From Candidatus Thorarchaeota archaeon (GTDB lineage Archaea; Asgardarchaeota; Thorarchaeia; Thorarchaeales; Thorarchaeaceae), in contig JABCTV010000005.1 in assembly GCA_018238205.1 (NCBI GenBank), positions 1 through 49,061 of the forward strand: a DNA stretch of 49,061 bases, read 5' to 3'. The stretch's first letter is position 1; every line of letters begins with the position of its first letter. The notes beneath the pieces were generated by a model, which saw only the letters and a list, made by a program, of their open reading frames with translations, was not told where the DNA came from and ran no database searches. Positions 7,050 through 17,300 of this stretch are shown here, piece after piece. The translations under genes and the position numbers were made by a program.

Positions 7050-9521
7050 ATGGAGATTAAGCTCAGACAATTACTTTGGTGGATTCTGAAGTACCGAATA
7101 CGCTATCCACGCTTTAGTAACAAATCAATGCACATCTCTGAACCAAACGTTTTCTCAGGTTTGACAGACCATCCACTTGATAGAAATGCAGCACCAGTTG
7201 CAGACCTATTCACTCTATTACGGAAATATATTGCACGAACCCCTGTTTCCATTCTCCATGTCGATTCAGTAACAAGAAGCGAAAATTCATTCACTTTCAA
7301 AGCATATGGCTTCAACATTCTTCGAAATCGGACCTTGGGCCTTGATTATGTTGAATATAAAACAGACAAGCCGACAGAGTGCATCTTACAGATAGATATT
7401 CTCACTGATACATCCTACCGCCTTCGACTCACAATAGACAATCAAATTCCAAAACATGAAACACCAATGATCTATTCTGATATCACGGACAGCTCTACGA
7501 ACGTAACATTGGCAGAAGATGAGGACAAGTATGTAATTTCTACTCCCGAGATCAAGCTCCAAATTTCAAAGGAAAACTTTGGAATCAAAGTCCTCGATAA
7601 GAATGATGAACTCATCACTGAATCTGGAAGTCGAACACACAACGAGTTCTTCACTGCCACAGACGCCTTTCCACTTGGATTTGTGAAAAATCGCAAGCCA
7701 AAACGATTGTACGCTACGGAGAACTTCAACCTGTATCCTGGAGAGTCAATCTTTGGTCTGGGCGAGAAATTTGGTTCGATGAATCGAGTAGGACAGACAA
7801 TTTCGTTATGGACACATGATGGTGTAGGAAACACCTCAGGTCGAGCATACAAACATGTACCGTTCTTTCTAAGCTCACGCGGGTATGGGGTTTTCTTCAA
7901 CGAGGCAAATCCTCTGACATTCTGGGTTGGCTCCCGTGAGGTAACAAAGATACTTGTTGCAGCTGAGAGCAACCTAATGGACTACTATTTCTTCTTCGGT
8001 CCCACACCGAAGCAGGTACTTCAGCAATATACTTCACTCACTGGGCGCGCTCATATGCCTCCGCGATGGTCATTTGGGACTTGGATGTCGCGTCTGAGTT
8101 ATTCTTCCCAAGAAGAAGTACTTGAAGTTGCTAAGAAAATCCGAGATGAACGATTTCCATGTGATGTCATTCATATCGATGTAAATTGGTTTAGCGAAGC
8201 GTGGACTTGTGATTGGCAGTTCGATGAAACACGATTTCCTGACCCTGCTCACATGTTCAAATCGTGCGCGGATTTGGGATACAAAATTAGTTTATGGCAG
8301 ATACCCTATGTAATGGATAGTTTACGCATCTCCAAGGATGCTAGGTCTAAGAAAGCGCTTGCAAAGAATCATGGGCCATTCTTGTTTCTAACCCTTGGTT
8401 CTGCTCGTGCAATAGACTTCTCTCGCCCTGAAGGTGTGAAATGGTACAAGGAGAAACTCAAACCCCTCTTCGATCTTGGCGCCAAAGTCATGAAGGTTGA
8501 TTTTGGAGAACAGATAGAACCTCATCAAGAGTTTGAGCAATATTCTGGAAAAGAGATGCATAACTTGTACCCCCTGCTCTATAACAAAGCAGCATTTGAA
8601 GCAACTGAGGAATCCCTCGGTAAAGGTAAAGCTATGATCTGGGCAAGAAGTGCGTATGCAGGTTCACAAAGGTACCCAGTTCATTGGTCGGGTGATAATT
8701 CCTCAAACTATCACAATACTCTGGCCTCCACTAGAGGCGGACTGAGTATGGGGCTCTGTGGCTTTACTTTCTGGAGCCAAGACGTTGGTGGGTTTGTAGG
8801 TATTCCTGATGACAAACTGTATGTCCGTTGGACAGGATTATGCATCTTCCAGTCTCACATTCGCTTTCATGGTTGCGAGCCCAAATATAGAGAGCCTTGG
8901 AACTTTTCTTCTGAAGCACAGGATATTGTACGCAAGTTCCTTGAGTTCAGATATCAGCTCATTCCATATCTATTCTCTGAAGGTATCAAGTCTTCAAGAG
9001 AAGGTCTTCCACTGATGAAACATCTTCTACTTGAGTATCCTGAAGACCCAACTTGTTACAATATCGAGGACCAATTCTTCTCAGGAGACCTCCTATTGGT
9101 GGCTCCTATCTTTACAGAACATGACGGCAGGAGAGTTTATCTTCCTCTTGGTGAATGGTATGACTTCTGGACCGGAGAGATGTTCAAAGGCCCCATTTGG
9201 CTGGACATAGAAGATGTCCCACTTGACGAAGTTCCCTTATTCGTACGCGCTGGAACATTTCTACCACTTGGAGAGATTGTACAGTCTGTGCCTGAAGAAC
9301 TTCCAAGCAAATTGACATTGCATGCATTTCCTGGTAGTATGGAAACTCTGGAATACACAATGTATGATGAGTTGGGATCCATAAACTTCAAGGGCCGTTT
9401 GGTTTCCAACACTCTAAAGATAGAGGTTTCTTACAACCCCAAAGAACGGCCAACTATCGAGTTGGATATTCAGATGCCTAAGGATTACAGGTCCATTAAG
9501 TTCGAGGTTCAGAATGGATGA
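7050..9521 (+). CDS. GH31 alpha-xylosidase (YicI-like)
   Basis: Retaining glycoside hydrolase of family 31. The catalytic nucleophile is Asp484 in VMKVDFGEQI and the acid/base Asp549 in PVHWSGDN. The stretch from KVDFGE through MHNLYPLLYNKA to ARSAYAGSQRYPVHW follows E. coli YicI, an alpha-xylosidase, more closely than alpha-glucosidases, and the N-terminal domain contains the GLGEKFG motif. It should release alpha-linked xylose from xyloglucan-type oligosaccharides. There is no signal peptide, so it acts inside the cell. Neighbouring xylB and xylA support the xylose call. The start is uncertain: ATG 7050 gives 823 residues; an internal Met at residue 27 (about 7128) is an alternative. Confidence 0.88.
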   Translation: MEIKLRQLLWWILKYRIRYPRFSNKSMHISEPNVFSGLTDHPLDRNAAPVADLFTLLRKYIARTPVSILHVDSVTRSENSFTFKAYGFNILRNRTLGLDYVEYKTDKPTECILQIDILTDTSYRLRLTIDNQIPKHETPMIYSDITDSSTNVTLAEDEDKYVISTPEIKLQISKENFGIKVLDKNDELITESGSRTHNEFFTATDAFPLGFVKNRKPKRLYATENFNLYPGESIFGLGEKFGSMNRVGQTISLWTHDGVGNTSGRAYKHVPFFLSSRGYGVFFNEANPLTFWVGSREVTKILVAAESNLMDYYFFFGPTPKQVLQQYTSLTGRAHMPPRWSFGTWMSRLSYSSQEEVLEVAKKIRDERFPCDVIHIDVNWFSEAWTCDWQFDETRFPDPAHMFKSCADLGYKISLWQIPYVMDSLRISKDARSKKALAKNHGPFLFLTLGSARAIDFSRPEGVKWYKEKLKPLFDLGAKVMKVDFGEQIEPHQEFEQYSGKEMHNLYPLLYNKAAFEATEESLGKGKAMIWARSAYAGSQRYPVHWSGDNSSNYHNTLASTRGGLSMGLCGFTFWSQDVGGFVGIPDDKLYVRWTGLCIFQSHIRFHGCEPKYREPWNFSSEAQDIVRKFLEFRYQLIPYLFSEGIKSSREGLPLMKHLLLEYPEDPTCYNIEDQFFSGDLLLVAPIFTEHDGRRVYLPLGEWYDFWTGEMFKGPIWLDIEDVPLDEVPLFVRAGTFLPLGEIVQSVPEELPSKLTLHAFPGSMETLEYTMYDELGSINFKGRLVSNTLKIEVSYNPKERPTIELDIQMPKDYRSIKFEVQNG

Positions 9522-9535
9522 AATTGAGGGGATTA

Positions 9536-11050
9536 TCATTCTTCACTAGTTCTAGCAAGCAATGGAAACAAGTCCTTGAGTGTTGGATACATCTGTTTGT
9601 ACACTTGATAGTAGTACTCATATTCAGCAACCATTTTGGTTTCCGGTTTAGATGAATCACCTAGTACAATAGTAGCATTCACAGCATCATCAACATTGGG
9701 CCAGATATCAATACCGACACCTGCTAGTAGAGCTGCTCCATATGCTGCCCCTTCTGTTGTGTTGACAGTAACAAACTCTAAGTTGAGCACACTGGAAAGT
9801 ATATTTCGCCAGAGGGAACTCTTTGCACCACCCCCCGAAACACGTACTTGTTTGACCTCTCCAATCCCCGTTGATTTTAGCAATTCAAAACCATCGCGTA
9901 GTCCAAAAGAAACTCCTTCAAGAACTGCACGCGTCATATGTGCGCGTGTATGGCGTATTGTCAAACCGATGAATGCACCTCTTGCTAGTGGATCTGGATG
10001 AGGTGTACGTTCTCCACTTAGATATGGTAGGAAAATCAATCCTTCACTACCAGCTGGAATCTTCTCTGCCTCAGTAAGTAGGTTAGAAAACTCCATTTCT
10101 GGAAATACTGCATCATGATACCATTGCAGACTACCTGCTGCAGAAAGCATTACTCCCATTAGATGCCAACGTTCTGGAATTGCATGACAAAATGCGTGTA
10201 GCAGTCCATTTGGCTCAATGACGGGTTTGTTAGTGGATGCGAACACAACACCTGAAGTACCAAGGGTCAATGCAATGATACCGGGCCGAATTGCACCCAT
10301 TCCAATTGCTTGCGCAGACTGGTCACTACCTCCTGCAACCACTGGCGTACCCTTCGTGAGACCTGTCTTCTGTGCGGCTTCCGAACTAATTCTTCCAGTC
10401 ACTTCAGGTCCTTCGTGCGTTGGAGGTAACCACTCATTTGGAATTTGGAGTTTCATTAATATATCATCAGACCACGATCGTTGTTTCAAATCGAAAAGTA
10501 ATGTTCCTGCAGCCCCTGCCTTATCCGTAGAATAATCCCCAGTAAGTCTGAATCTGATGTAGTCCTTGGGAAGTAAGATTTGACGCACCTTTGCGTATGC
10601 TTCCGGTTCGTTTTCTCGTACCCACAGAATTTTCGGAGCTGTTAACCCTGTTACAGCATCATTTCCACTGGTTTGTAGTAGATCTTTCTTACCAATTAAT
10701 TCCCTTATTTGATCACACTGACTTGCTGTTCGCTGGTCATTCCAAAGAATAGCTGGGCGTAAAACATGTCCATTTTCATCAAGCAATACCAGACCATGCA
10801 TCTGTCCAGTCAAACCAATTGATGCCACAGCACTACCTGTAGCACCTGCATCACTCAGTGCTTGTTGCACACTAGTGATGATACCATTCCACCAATCTTC
10901 AGGATGTTGTTCAGACCAAAGGGGAAATGGCGTTGATAGAGTGAGAGGTGTACTAACACTACTTACAACATTGCCTGTAGTATCGATAAGGAGAGCTTTG
11001 GCACTAGTTGTGGAGATATCGAGCCCTAACAACAAGACTTCTTCTTTCAC
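9536..11050 (-). CDS. xylB: xylulokinase
   Basis: FGGY-family sugar kinase making D-xylulose 5-phosphate from D-xylulose and ATP. The N-terminal phosphate-binding LGLDISTTSAKALLID, the substrate segment GLTGQMHGLVLLD and LWNDQRT, the catalytic base Asp243 in GGSDQSAQAIG, and the C-terminal VSGGGAKSSLWRNIL adenosine motif are all present. At 504 residues it has the full family length. It starts with GTG, 23 bases after the xylA stop, so both are in one operon. Its converging neighbour is the alpha-xylosidase. The product enters the pentose phosphate reactions through the transketolase encoded at 25010..27013. Confidence 0.95.
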   Translation of the reverse strand: MKEEVLLLGLDISTTSAKALLIDTTGNVVSSVSTPLTLSTPFPLWSEQHPEDWWNGIITSVQQALSDAGATGSAVASIGLTGQMHGLVLLDENGHVLRPAILWNDQRTASQCDQIRELIGKKDLLQTSGNDAVTGLTAPKILWVRENEPEAYAKVRQILLPKDYIRFRLTGDYSTDKAGAAGTLLFDLKQRSWSDDILMKLQIPNEWLPPTHEGPEVTGRISSEAAQKTGLTKGTPVVAGGSDQSAQAIGMGAIRPGIIALTLGTSGVVFASTNKPVIEPNGLLHAFCHAIPERWHLMGVMLSAAGSLQWYHDAVFPEMEFSNLLTEAEKIPAGSEGLIFLPYLSGERTPHPDPLARGAFIGLTIRHTRAHMTRAVLEGVSFGLRDGFELLKSTGIGEVKQVRVSGGGAKSSLWRNILSSVLNLEFVTVNTTEGAAYGAALLAGVGIDIWPNVDDAVNATIVLGDSSKPETKMVAEYEYYYQVYKQMYPTLKDLFPLLARTSEE

Positions 11051-11073
11051 TGTAATATTCCGCCTTTCTTCGA

Positions 11074-12243
11074 CTAACGGATACCCATTAGTAATTCCAT
11101 AGTCAGTTGATCAAGTCGTTCATACCCATAACCGCGCTCACCAAGAGATTTCCTATCAAAATTCTGGGTCTTGAGCGCTGCAGCCTTATTGGATTCGTAC
11201 TTGCCCAAATATTGATCCATCGTACCATCATCTGCATTGATTTCACTCAACAGAGATTGAATTTCAGAATCATTGTTCCACCGGTCTACCTTCTCTTTGA
11301 GAATAAGATATGTCCTCATACAACCTCTGGCAAAGTCCTTGACACCCTCATAATCCTCTGTTCGATATGCGTGAGCATCAAAGTGACGACACCCATCGTA
11401 ATTATTATCTTCCAACAATTTCACAAGAAAGAACGCGCTCTTGATATTCACCGAACCAAATCTTAGGTCCTGATCATATCGACCAAATGCTTGATCATTA
11501 AGATCAATGTGAAATAGCTTACCAGCATCCAAAGCTTGTGCTACAGCATGTACGAAATTTAATCCAGCCATATGTTCATGTGCCACCTCTGGATTTACTC
11601 CCACCATCTCAGGATAATCGAGTGTTTCGATGAATCCTAACATTGCTCCCGTAGTTGGAAGGAATATATCAGCTCGTGGTTCGTTTGGTTTTGCTTCTAG
11701 TGCAAATTTGAGGTCATAATCTTGATCCTTGATATATTCACAGAGGTAGTTCAGTGCCTCACGGAAGCGCTTCAAACTCTGAATACTCTCCTTAGAGGCA
11801 TCGGTATCAACACCTTCTCGACCTCCCCAGAAGACATACATTGAAGCTCCAAGTTCTATACCAAGGTCAATTGCATTCATTGTCTTTTGGAGGGCATATG
11901 CCCGTACTTTGGAGTCATTTGAAGTAAAAGCACCATCTTTGAAAACAGGGTCTGAAAAAAGATTAGTAGTTGCCATTGGAACAACGATACCAGTTTCGTC
12001 AAGAGCATTCTTGAATTCGTCTATGATTTGTTGTCTTTCTGATGATGTTGCATTGATGGGTATCAAGTCATTGTCATGCAGATTCACTCCCCAAGCTCCG
12101 ACCTCTGCAAGAAGATGAACGAGTTCTACAGGAGTAAGTTTCTTACGAACTGGTTGTCCAAAAGGGTCTCCACCTGGGTTACCAACAGTCCAAAGTCCAA
12201 AACTAAATTTGTGTTTTGACGTTGGCTTGAATTTATGAGACAT
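11074..12243 (-). CDS. xylA: xylose isomerase, class I
   Basis: Metal-dependent TIM-barrel enzyme converting D-xylose to D-xylulose. The 389 residues match the short class I (actinobacterial) type, with [15 protein letters not shown] at the N-terminus. Key residues are visible: His56 and Asp59 in NLHDND for ring opening, Glu183 and Lys185 in LEAKPNEPR, Glu219/His222 in NPEVAHEHM, Asp247, Asp257 and Asp259 in the DLND...RYDQDL metal site, and Asp289 in HFDAH. A GAGG Shine-Dalgarno-like element precedes the ATG. It is first in a xylA-xylB operon. Xylose isomerase is uncommon in archaea, where oxidative pentose routes are better known, so acquisition from bacteria is likely. Confidence 0.96.
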   Translation of the reverse strand: MSHKFKPTSKHKFSFGLWTVGNPGGDPFGQPVRKKLTPVELVHLLAEVGAWGVNLHDNDLIPINATSSERQQIIDEFKNALDETGIVVPMATTNLFSDPVFKDGAFTSNDSKVRAYALQKTMNAIDLGIELGASMYVFWGGREGVDTDASKESIQSLKRFREALNYLCEYIKDQDYDLKFALEAKPNEPRADIFLPTTGAMLGFIETLDYPEMVGVNPEVAHEHMAGLNFVHAVAQALDAGKLFHIDLNDQAFGRYDQDLRFGSVNIKSAFFLVKLLEDNNYDGCRHFDAHAYRTEDYEGVKDFARGCMRTYLILKEKVDRWNNDSEIQSLLSEINADDGTMDQYLGKYESNKAAALKTQNFDRKSLGERGYGYERLDQLTMELLMGIR

Positions 12244-12331
12244 ACAATTTTCCTCTAGCTAAGTATGCAACATCTCTGTAATAACAATAGTTCTTCCATT
12301 TACGTTGGAAAATTTATTGAAAACTAGTCGT

Positions 12332-12682
12332 TCACAGGTTAGAAACAAATTTGATCAATGGGTTAAGTAGAACCTCAACGCGTTTCTCAATCTGGGCCAC
12401 TAATTGAAGCAGATCACTCTCCCCCTGCTTCGTTATGTTGTATGCTCTACGTCGGCGGCCAGTTATCTCTCTGGAGGAGTTTACACTACCATTTTTCTCT
12501 AATTGTCTTAATGTTGTGTAGACTGTTCCTGAGCTTAGATTTATTTTTCCATTGGTAAAATCTGGGATTGCCTTCATCAAATCGTACCCTGATGCTCCGG
12601 GTGATTTGCGGATAAGAGCGAGAAGAAGGACCCTGACTACCGGAACCGGTTCAAGGTCTTCCGAGTTTGCTATTTCAAACAT
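12332..12682 (-). CDS. PadR-family transcriptional regulator
   Basis: 116-residue winged-helix protein. The motif order is that of PadR: VLLALIRKSPGASGYDLMKAI in helix 1-2, LSSGTVYTTLRQLEKNGSV for the recognition helix, and the wing GRRRRAYNITKQGESDL. PadR proteins bind dyads with ATGT/ACAT half-sites as dimers and are usually repressors released by small hydrophobic ligands. The gene follows the CopD-like membrane protein by 49 bases on the same strand, and a dyad containing ATGT...ACAT lies in the promoter of that gene. xylA starts 88 bases downstream, so readthrough into xylA is possible, but xylA seems to have its own TATA-like box. Confidence 0.88.
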   Translation of the reverse strand: MFEIANSEDLEPVPVVRVLLLALIRKSPGASGYDLMKAIPDFTNGKINLSSGTVYTTLRQLEKNGSVNSSREITGRRRRAYNITKQGESDLLQLVAQIEKRVEVLLNPLIKFVSNL

Positions 12683-12731
12683 CTCCTTTTTGGACTTCTT
12701 ATCGCTCTCTCTGCGTTATACTGATTGATTA

Positions 12732-13220
12732 TTACGGAAGTGCTGCAATTATACTCTCTGCACCTAATAGGCCGCTTATCAATAGAATACTAATACCTAG
12801 GATGACGTTAAGCAGTAGTAGCACTGCACCTAACTTCTGTTCCTTTGGTCCTTCAAGGTTCATACGTTCGATTCCTAAACTTCTGAATAATGAAATTATA
12901 ACCATCACAGCTATTACGATGTGCTTCATAGTTAGCAACAAAGAATACTGTGTGCTTGTGTCTAGAAATCCTGTGAATAGAGGAGAGGTATTACTGAGTA
13001 ACAATCCTGTCACAAGAAGTCCAATCATGCTGACATATGTCAAAATACTAAGTTTTGACTTCATTGTAGCAATTAGTTTCTTAGCTTCAGGTCCTGGCCC
13101 TAGCTGCTTCTTCACAGATGGAAGTATCACAGCGGCCATGACAATCATTCCGCCAATCCACATGACGGTGAAGAGGTCGTGAAGGAATTTCACGGAACCT
13201 ATTAAGATTAAATTCTGCAT
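12732..13220 (-). CDS. CopD-like membrane protein
   Basis: 162 residues, four or five membrane helices. The first helix carries KFLHDLFTVMWIGGMI, which fits the CopD/DUF2269-like group of membrane proteins with a conserved His and WIGG; a second His sits in TMKHIVIAVM. These proteins are linked to copper or heme handling, but many members have no assigned role. ATG 13220 is preferred over the longer start at 13241 because AGGTGG lies 5 bases upstream. It shares an operon with a PadR regulator, and a perfect 8-bp dyad overlaps its promoter, so it is probably repressed by PadR. The substrate is unknown. Confidence 0.65.
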   Translation of the reverse strand: MQNLILIGSVKFLHDLFTVMWIGGMIVMAAVILPSVKKQLGPGPEAKKLIATMKSKLSILTYVSMIGLLVTGLLLSNTSPLFTGFLDTSTQYSLLLTMKHIVIAVMVIISLFRSLGIERMNLEGPKEQKLGAVLLLLNVILGISILLISGLLGAESIIAALP

Positions 13221-13245
13221 ATTAACCACCTTTACTAGCAAAGTA

Positions 13246-13281
13246 ATATGTAGCTTAACTACATATAGAAGAGCTATATAA
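13246..13281 (-). promoter_or_regulatory. promoter and operator-like dyad of the CopD-padR operon
   Basis: Perfect inverted repeat ATATGTAG (13246-13253) / CTACATAT (13259-13266), 5-base spacer CTTAA. It contains ATGT-9-ACAT, close to the PadR box known from bacteria (ATGT-8-ACAT). A TATA box (TTATATAG on the minus strand, about 13273-13281) lies directly upstream, so the dyad covers the likely transcription start, a repressor position. Confidence 0.6.
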
Positions 13282-13328
13282 TCCTATGTTTACAGTGGTA
13301 AGTAGCTCATCACATTGTTTGTGTTCAC

Positions 13329-14258
13329 TTATTTTCGTAGAATAATAATGAACAACAGAATAACACCACTAAGTAATCCAATTCCATAGGAAACATCAAA
13401 GAATGTACTGTATACAATCAGTTCCGACTGGAAGAAAGCGATAGTAGTTTGGAGTGCAACTGATAGTGTGACTAGAATCAGCAGCCCTCTCTCCAGACCA
13501 GAGAAATGCTTGTGATCCAATGAGAACATTCGTATCCACAAAACTATACTAAGAATTGCCAATGGTGTGACAGTGACAAGAATTAGTGATATTGGTAACA
13601 GGACAAGACCGCTTAGAATCGCACGTATCATGAACAATCTTGAACCATATCTCTCAAACTCTTTTTCATACACACTGCCATAGTCTTTTCTTAGGTAAGA
13701 CTTGTACCCTTTCCAGACTGAAAATTTCCAATCACCAGCTTTCTTTTGCGCTTTTGACACTCCAGTTTGTTCTATTTCCGGTGTATACTCTCCTTTGATT
13801 ATGGGTAGAACATAGACCATTACCATTAATGACCAGACACCGAATATCATTGAAAGAAATTCAAAATCTGTTAGAGTCCTTGCTATGTATATTGCTCCCC
13901 AGATTGTATATAGTGAATAGAATATCAAACCTAGAGCTGGTATCAGAATGATGCCGACGATAATCTTTGCTTTAGTCTTGCTGCCTTTCATCAGAGGCGC
14001 GAGGAATCCAAACATCAGCGAACAGAAAGTTGCGTATGTCAATGAAAGCCCAAGACCACTTAGGAACCGCATAGTGACCCCGGATACTACTGATAGTTCT
14101 AGGGAAAATACACCAGTGATTAGAGAAATGGGATTCCAATTATTGAAGAAGAGAACAATAGTATACAGAATCAATCCAATCGCTAATGCGATGATGTATG
14201 AAATTCTCTGTTTGTCTGCGATTCTTTTGCCCAATTCTCGTAATAACATGGTTATCAC
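13329..14258 (-). CDS. polytopic membrane protein, unknown
   Basis: 309 residues with about eight hydrophobic segments; a cytoplasmic charged loop of roughly 50 residues (IEQTGVSKAQKKAGDWKF to YEKEFERYGS) separates the first five from the last three. No catalytic or transport motif is recognised. It lies between the CopD-like gene and nrdJ on the same strand. A 36-bp repeat also found upstream of nrdJ lies 17 bases before its start, suggesting a shared promoter element. It could be an ABC-permease-like or simply a lineage-specific protein; no function is assigned. Confidence 0.6.
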   Translation of the reverse strand: MITMLLRELGKRIADKQRISYIIALAIGLILYTIVLFFNNWNPISLITGVFSLELSVVSGVTMRFLSGLGLSLTYATFCSLMFGFLAPLMKGSKTKAKIIVGIILIPALGLIFYSLYTIWGAIYIARTLTDFEFLSMIFGVWSLMVMVYVLPIIKGEYTPEIEQTGVSKAQKKAGDWKFSVWKGYKSYLRKDYGSVYEKEFERYGSRLFMIRAILSGLVLLPISLILVTVTPLAILSIVLWIRMFSLDHKHFSGLERGLLILVTLSVALQTTIAFFQSELIVYSTFFDVSYGIGLLSGVILLFIIILRK

Positions 14259-14274
14259 ATTGTATCAGTTGACC

Positions 14275-14310
14275 TCTTTAATACTTGGTAAATTTTACAA
14301 ATTGGAGTTT
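14275..14310 (-). repeat. 36-bp repeat, copy 1, next to the 3' end of nrdJ
   Basis: Contains TCTTTAATACTTGG then TAAATTTTACAAA and TGGAGT on the plus strand. It matches copy 2 at 18671-18707 at 33 of 36 positions with one single-base gap, in the same orientation. On the minus strand it holds an AT-rich TATA-like core (AAAATTTAC) at a suitable distance from the start of the 13329..14258 gene, so it may be a promoter element. Confidence 0.6.
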
Positions 14311-14317
14311 GTCACTA

Positions 14318-17300
14318 CTATCCACAATCTGTGCATCCTGTATAGAGAACTTGAACCCCACCTAAGCACCCATCTCGAAATACTGTTGTTCCCTTCAGCT
14401 TGAGTTCATTAGCAAGTAGGTATATCCGCTCGATATCTTCAGTTGTTGCGCTATTTGGCAGGTTAACTGTATTATGTGATACGATTCCATTTACCAGGTA
14501 GGTATGAACATTATCAACCTCAATATCATATAGTAGAACCTCACCAACATCCTCAATCCTAGCTACTTTCTCAACTGAAGATATGATTTGTAGCCCAAGT
14601 TCCTCTGCTACAGTATTCCAACAGTAGTTTCGCTTTGATTGTTTAAGCCACCTAAGATTGGAATATTGTGGGTGTGTATGAAAGAGTTTGAGAGATTTAA
14701 CCTCGTCAGGATTGATCTGAACCAGGAATTTCTTATATCTTGGTTTACTTCGTTTGTGTTTTTCCAAGGGTTGAATAAGTTCTTGAAGATCATTACTCAC
14801 ATAAACAGAGTAAGCTTCACCATGACCTTTAACGTCCTTCTTTCCCTGATAGATATACGGTAAACCGAAACTTCGTAATATTTCTGCAGTTTCATACGCT
14901 AATCTCTTAGACATTCCTTCGTAAACGACCAATCCCCACTTCTCTTTCAAAAAACCATCTAGCGTTAATCCATTGACGAAGGCAATCTTTTCAGTTGCAT
15001 TTCCCTGAAGGATTTGCTTCGGTACGTGTTTGTTTCTTGCTTTATTTCCAATAAGGGCTTTAGTATATCTTACAAGAACACGTGAATTAATTATATGAGA
15101 TACAACACCCGTACGGGGATCGACGCTACTTTTTGGTTTCACATTGAAAAGCTTCTTGACTAGTGACACGTACTGTTTTCCTATAATTGGATTTTTCTCA
15201 TGAAAACCTACAGCTCCAGATGATTCAACTAAACTTCCATCAGCTGCAATCATGCCCAGCCACAAAGCGAGTTCTGCACCCATCGTATCATGTAACTGCA
15301 TCTTTTTTGCATTTGTGCGTAGTTGGTAATCAATAGATATTGGTTTTCGACCCGCTGTGTGTATAGGGTCAAATTTATGTTTCACTAAGACCAGATCTTT
15401 TACAGATATGTCCCCAAGATTTTTCCAACCATCAATTGTCAGTATTTTGTGCGTCTTTGAAGCACCAGTAAGACTTGCTCCATTCTTCAACCGAATTTCG
15501 GTAGCTGGGTGTGTACCTGCAGAATAATGTGACAAAACGCTTTCTGTTCCTCCTCCATTACCAGAAATAACCTGAAGATTAGGATATGGTGAACCAAATG
15601 AATCATCTCCTTTCGCATCACCACATTCCTTAACTGAAATCAATCCTTGATTTGTCAACATTAGTGTATCTTCTTGAATACACTTACTCACTGCGTTATC
15701 AGTGTGTTTCTGAAATGCGGCCTGCATTCGAATATGCCATTCTGGATCAATTTCTTGCGCAGCCTTGAAGACCTTCTTGATATCACCAGGTACTTCATCA
15801 ATCTGTTGTACAGAACCTGTCTTCGCAACTTCGTGCTCCAATTCATCACTCCAGAATCCTCCATCAACTGCCACGCTCTCAAACAAAGGATTGACCTCGC
15901 TTAGATGAATACCCTCTGCAAGCATTCTACTGTGAGCAATAGCAAATAGTGGTTCAATTCCACTGCTCGTCTGTGCAATGAGACTGATACTGCCAGTCGG
16001 TGCAACAGTGATTACTGATGCATTTCGTTTCCATTTATTTCGATTCTTCAGGAGAGCAAAGTTCTCGAAGTTCCCTCGTATCCTTGCTAGATCAGCTGAC
16101 GCTCTCTCTGCTTTCTGTCTGATGAATGACATAATTTCCTCTGCCTTCTCAAGCCCCTTCACAGAGTCATACGGAATTCTCAACTTCATGAGAAGCTCAG
16201 CAAAGCCCATTATCCCAAGTCCAATCTTCCTATTTGCCTTAGTCACCCGCTCGATTTCCTCAACTGGGTAGACATTGAGGTCGATTATATTGTCCAGAAA
16301 ACGAACTGCGAGCTTGACTACTTCTTCAAGTCTTGACCAATTTATCTCTCCATCTGTGACCATTCTTGAAAGATTTATGCTTCCCAAAACGCATGACTCG
16401 TAAGGCAATAAGGGTTGTTCACCACAGTTGTGAACTACAATCCCGTTAGCCACAAATCCCCCTAATGGAGTACCAACAATATCAAAGACATCCTCCTCTT
16501 GAAGTGGTGTCAACGAGTCAAACCTTGCCACGAAACGCTCTTTGTATGGACCTCGAGCTTTCAATGAATCAATGCTTGTGACCAATCGATTCTGTTTGTA
16601 TTCTAAGAGGAAACCAATCCGATCCCTGAATCCTATGATATTCTGTTTTGAAACAATCAGTTCATGATTTGCTTTAGTTCTGTATAATTTACTCTGTCCT
16701 TTTCCATCCGGCATCAATCTCATTTGTTCATGACGTCTATTTTCATAGATTCTTGATGCAATTCCAAAGTTAAGTAACATAATCTGGACAAGGCGCAGAT
16801 TATCTAAATTGTTTTGAGAAAGCCGTACAGTGAATCCTTTCGTAATTGTGCCTTGAATCGAACCATCTGCACTGAAGAATCCTTGCAAGAACCCTCTCTG
16901 ACAATCCATTGTAGATGAGAGTAACAAGTTGGATATTTCTTTCGACTTCATCTCCCATTCTTCAATCAGATTCAGAATCCTTCTTGATCTGACCTCCTCT
17001 CGTTTCTTACTCTTAATGATTACAAGATTGGATTCAAGCTCTTCATTTACAATATCTCGATAGTATTGAGTGAGCTTACCTTTGTCTTTCCCATAGAAAG
17101 CTAATGTGGCTCGTTGGTCTTTTCCTGTATGCCATCCATCCCCGACATACCATCCAAGAATCTGCCCAATTCGTAGATTACCTGATTCTCCAAATCCCCC
17201 TTCATTACTCTGAATCTTTAATTTATCACCCTGAATCAAATCTCCTGCTTGTTTCCATCCATCAGGAGTTAGTATTCTATGATCTTTAGTCACCTTGACC

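Noticed and set aside
6838..7089. 83-residue plus-strand ORF between tbp and the alpha-xylosidase
   Set aside because: It begins inside tbp on the opposite strand and overlaps the alpha-xylosidase start in another frame; no family features.
9636..10001. Long plus-strand ORFs antisense to xylB and xylA (e.g. 9636-10001, 10218-10535, 11107-11466)
   Set aside because: They mirror well-identified genes and have shadow composition.
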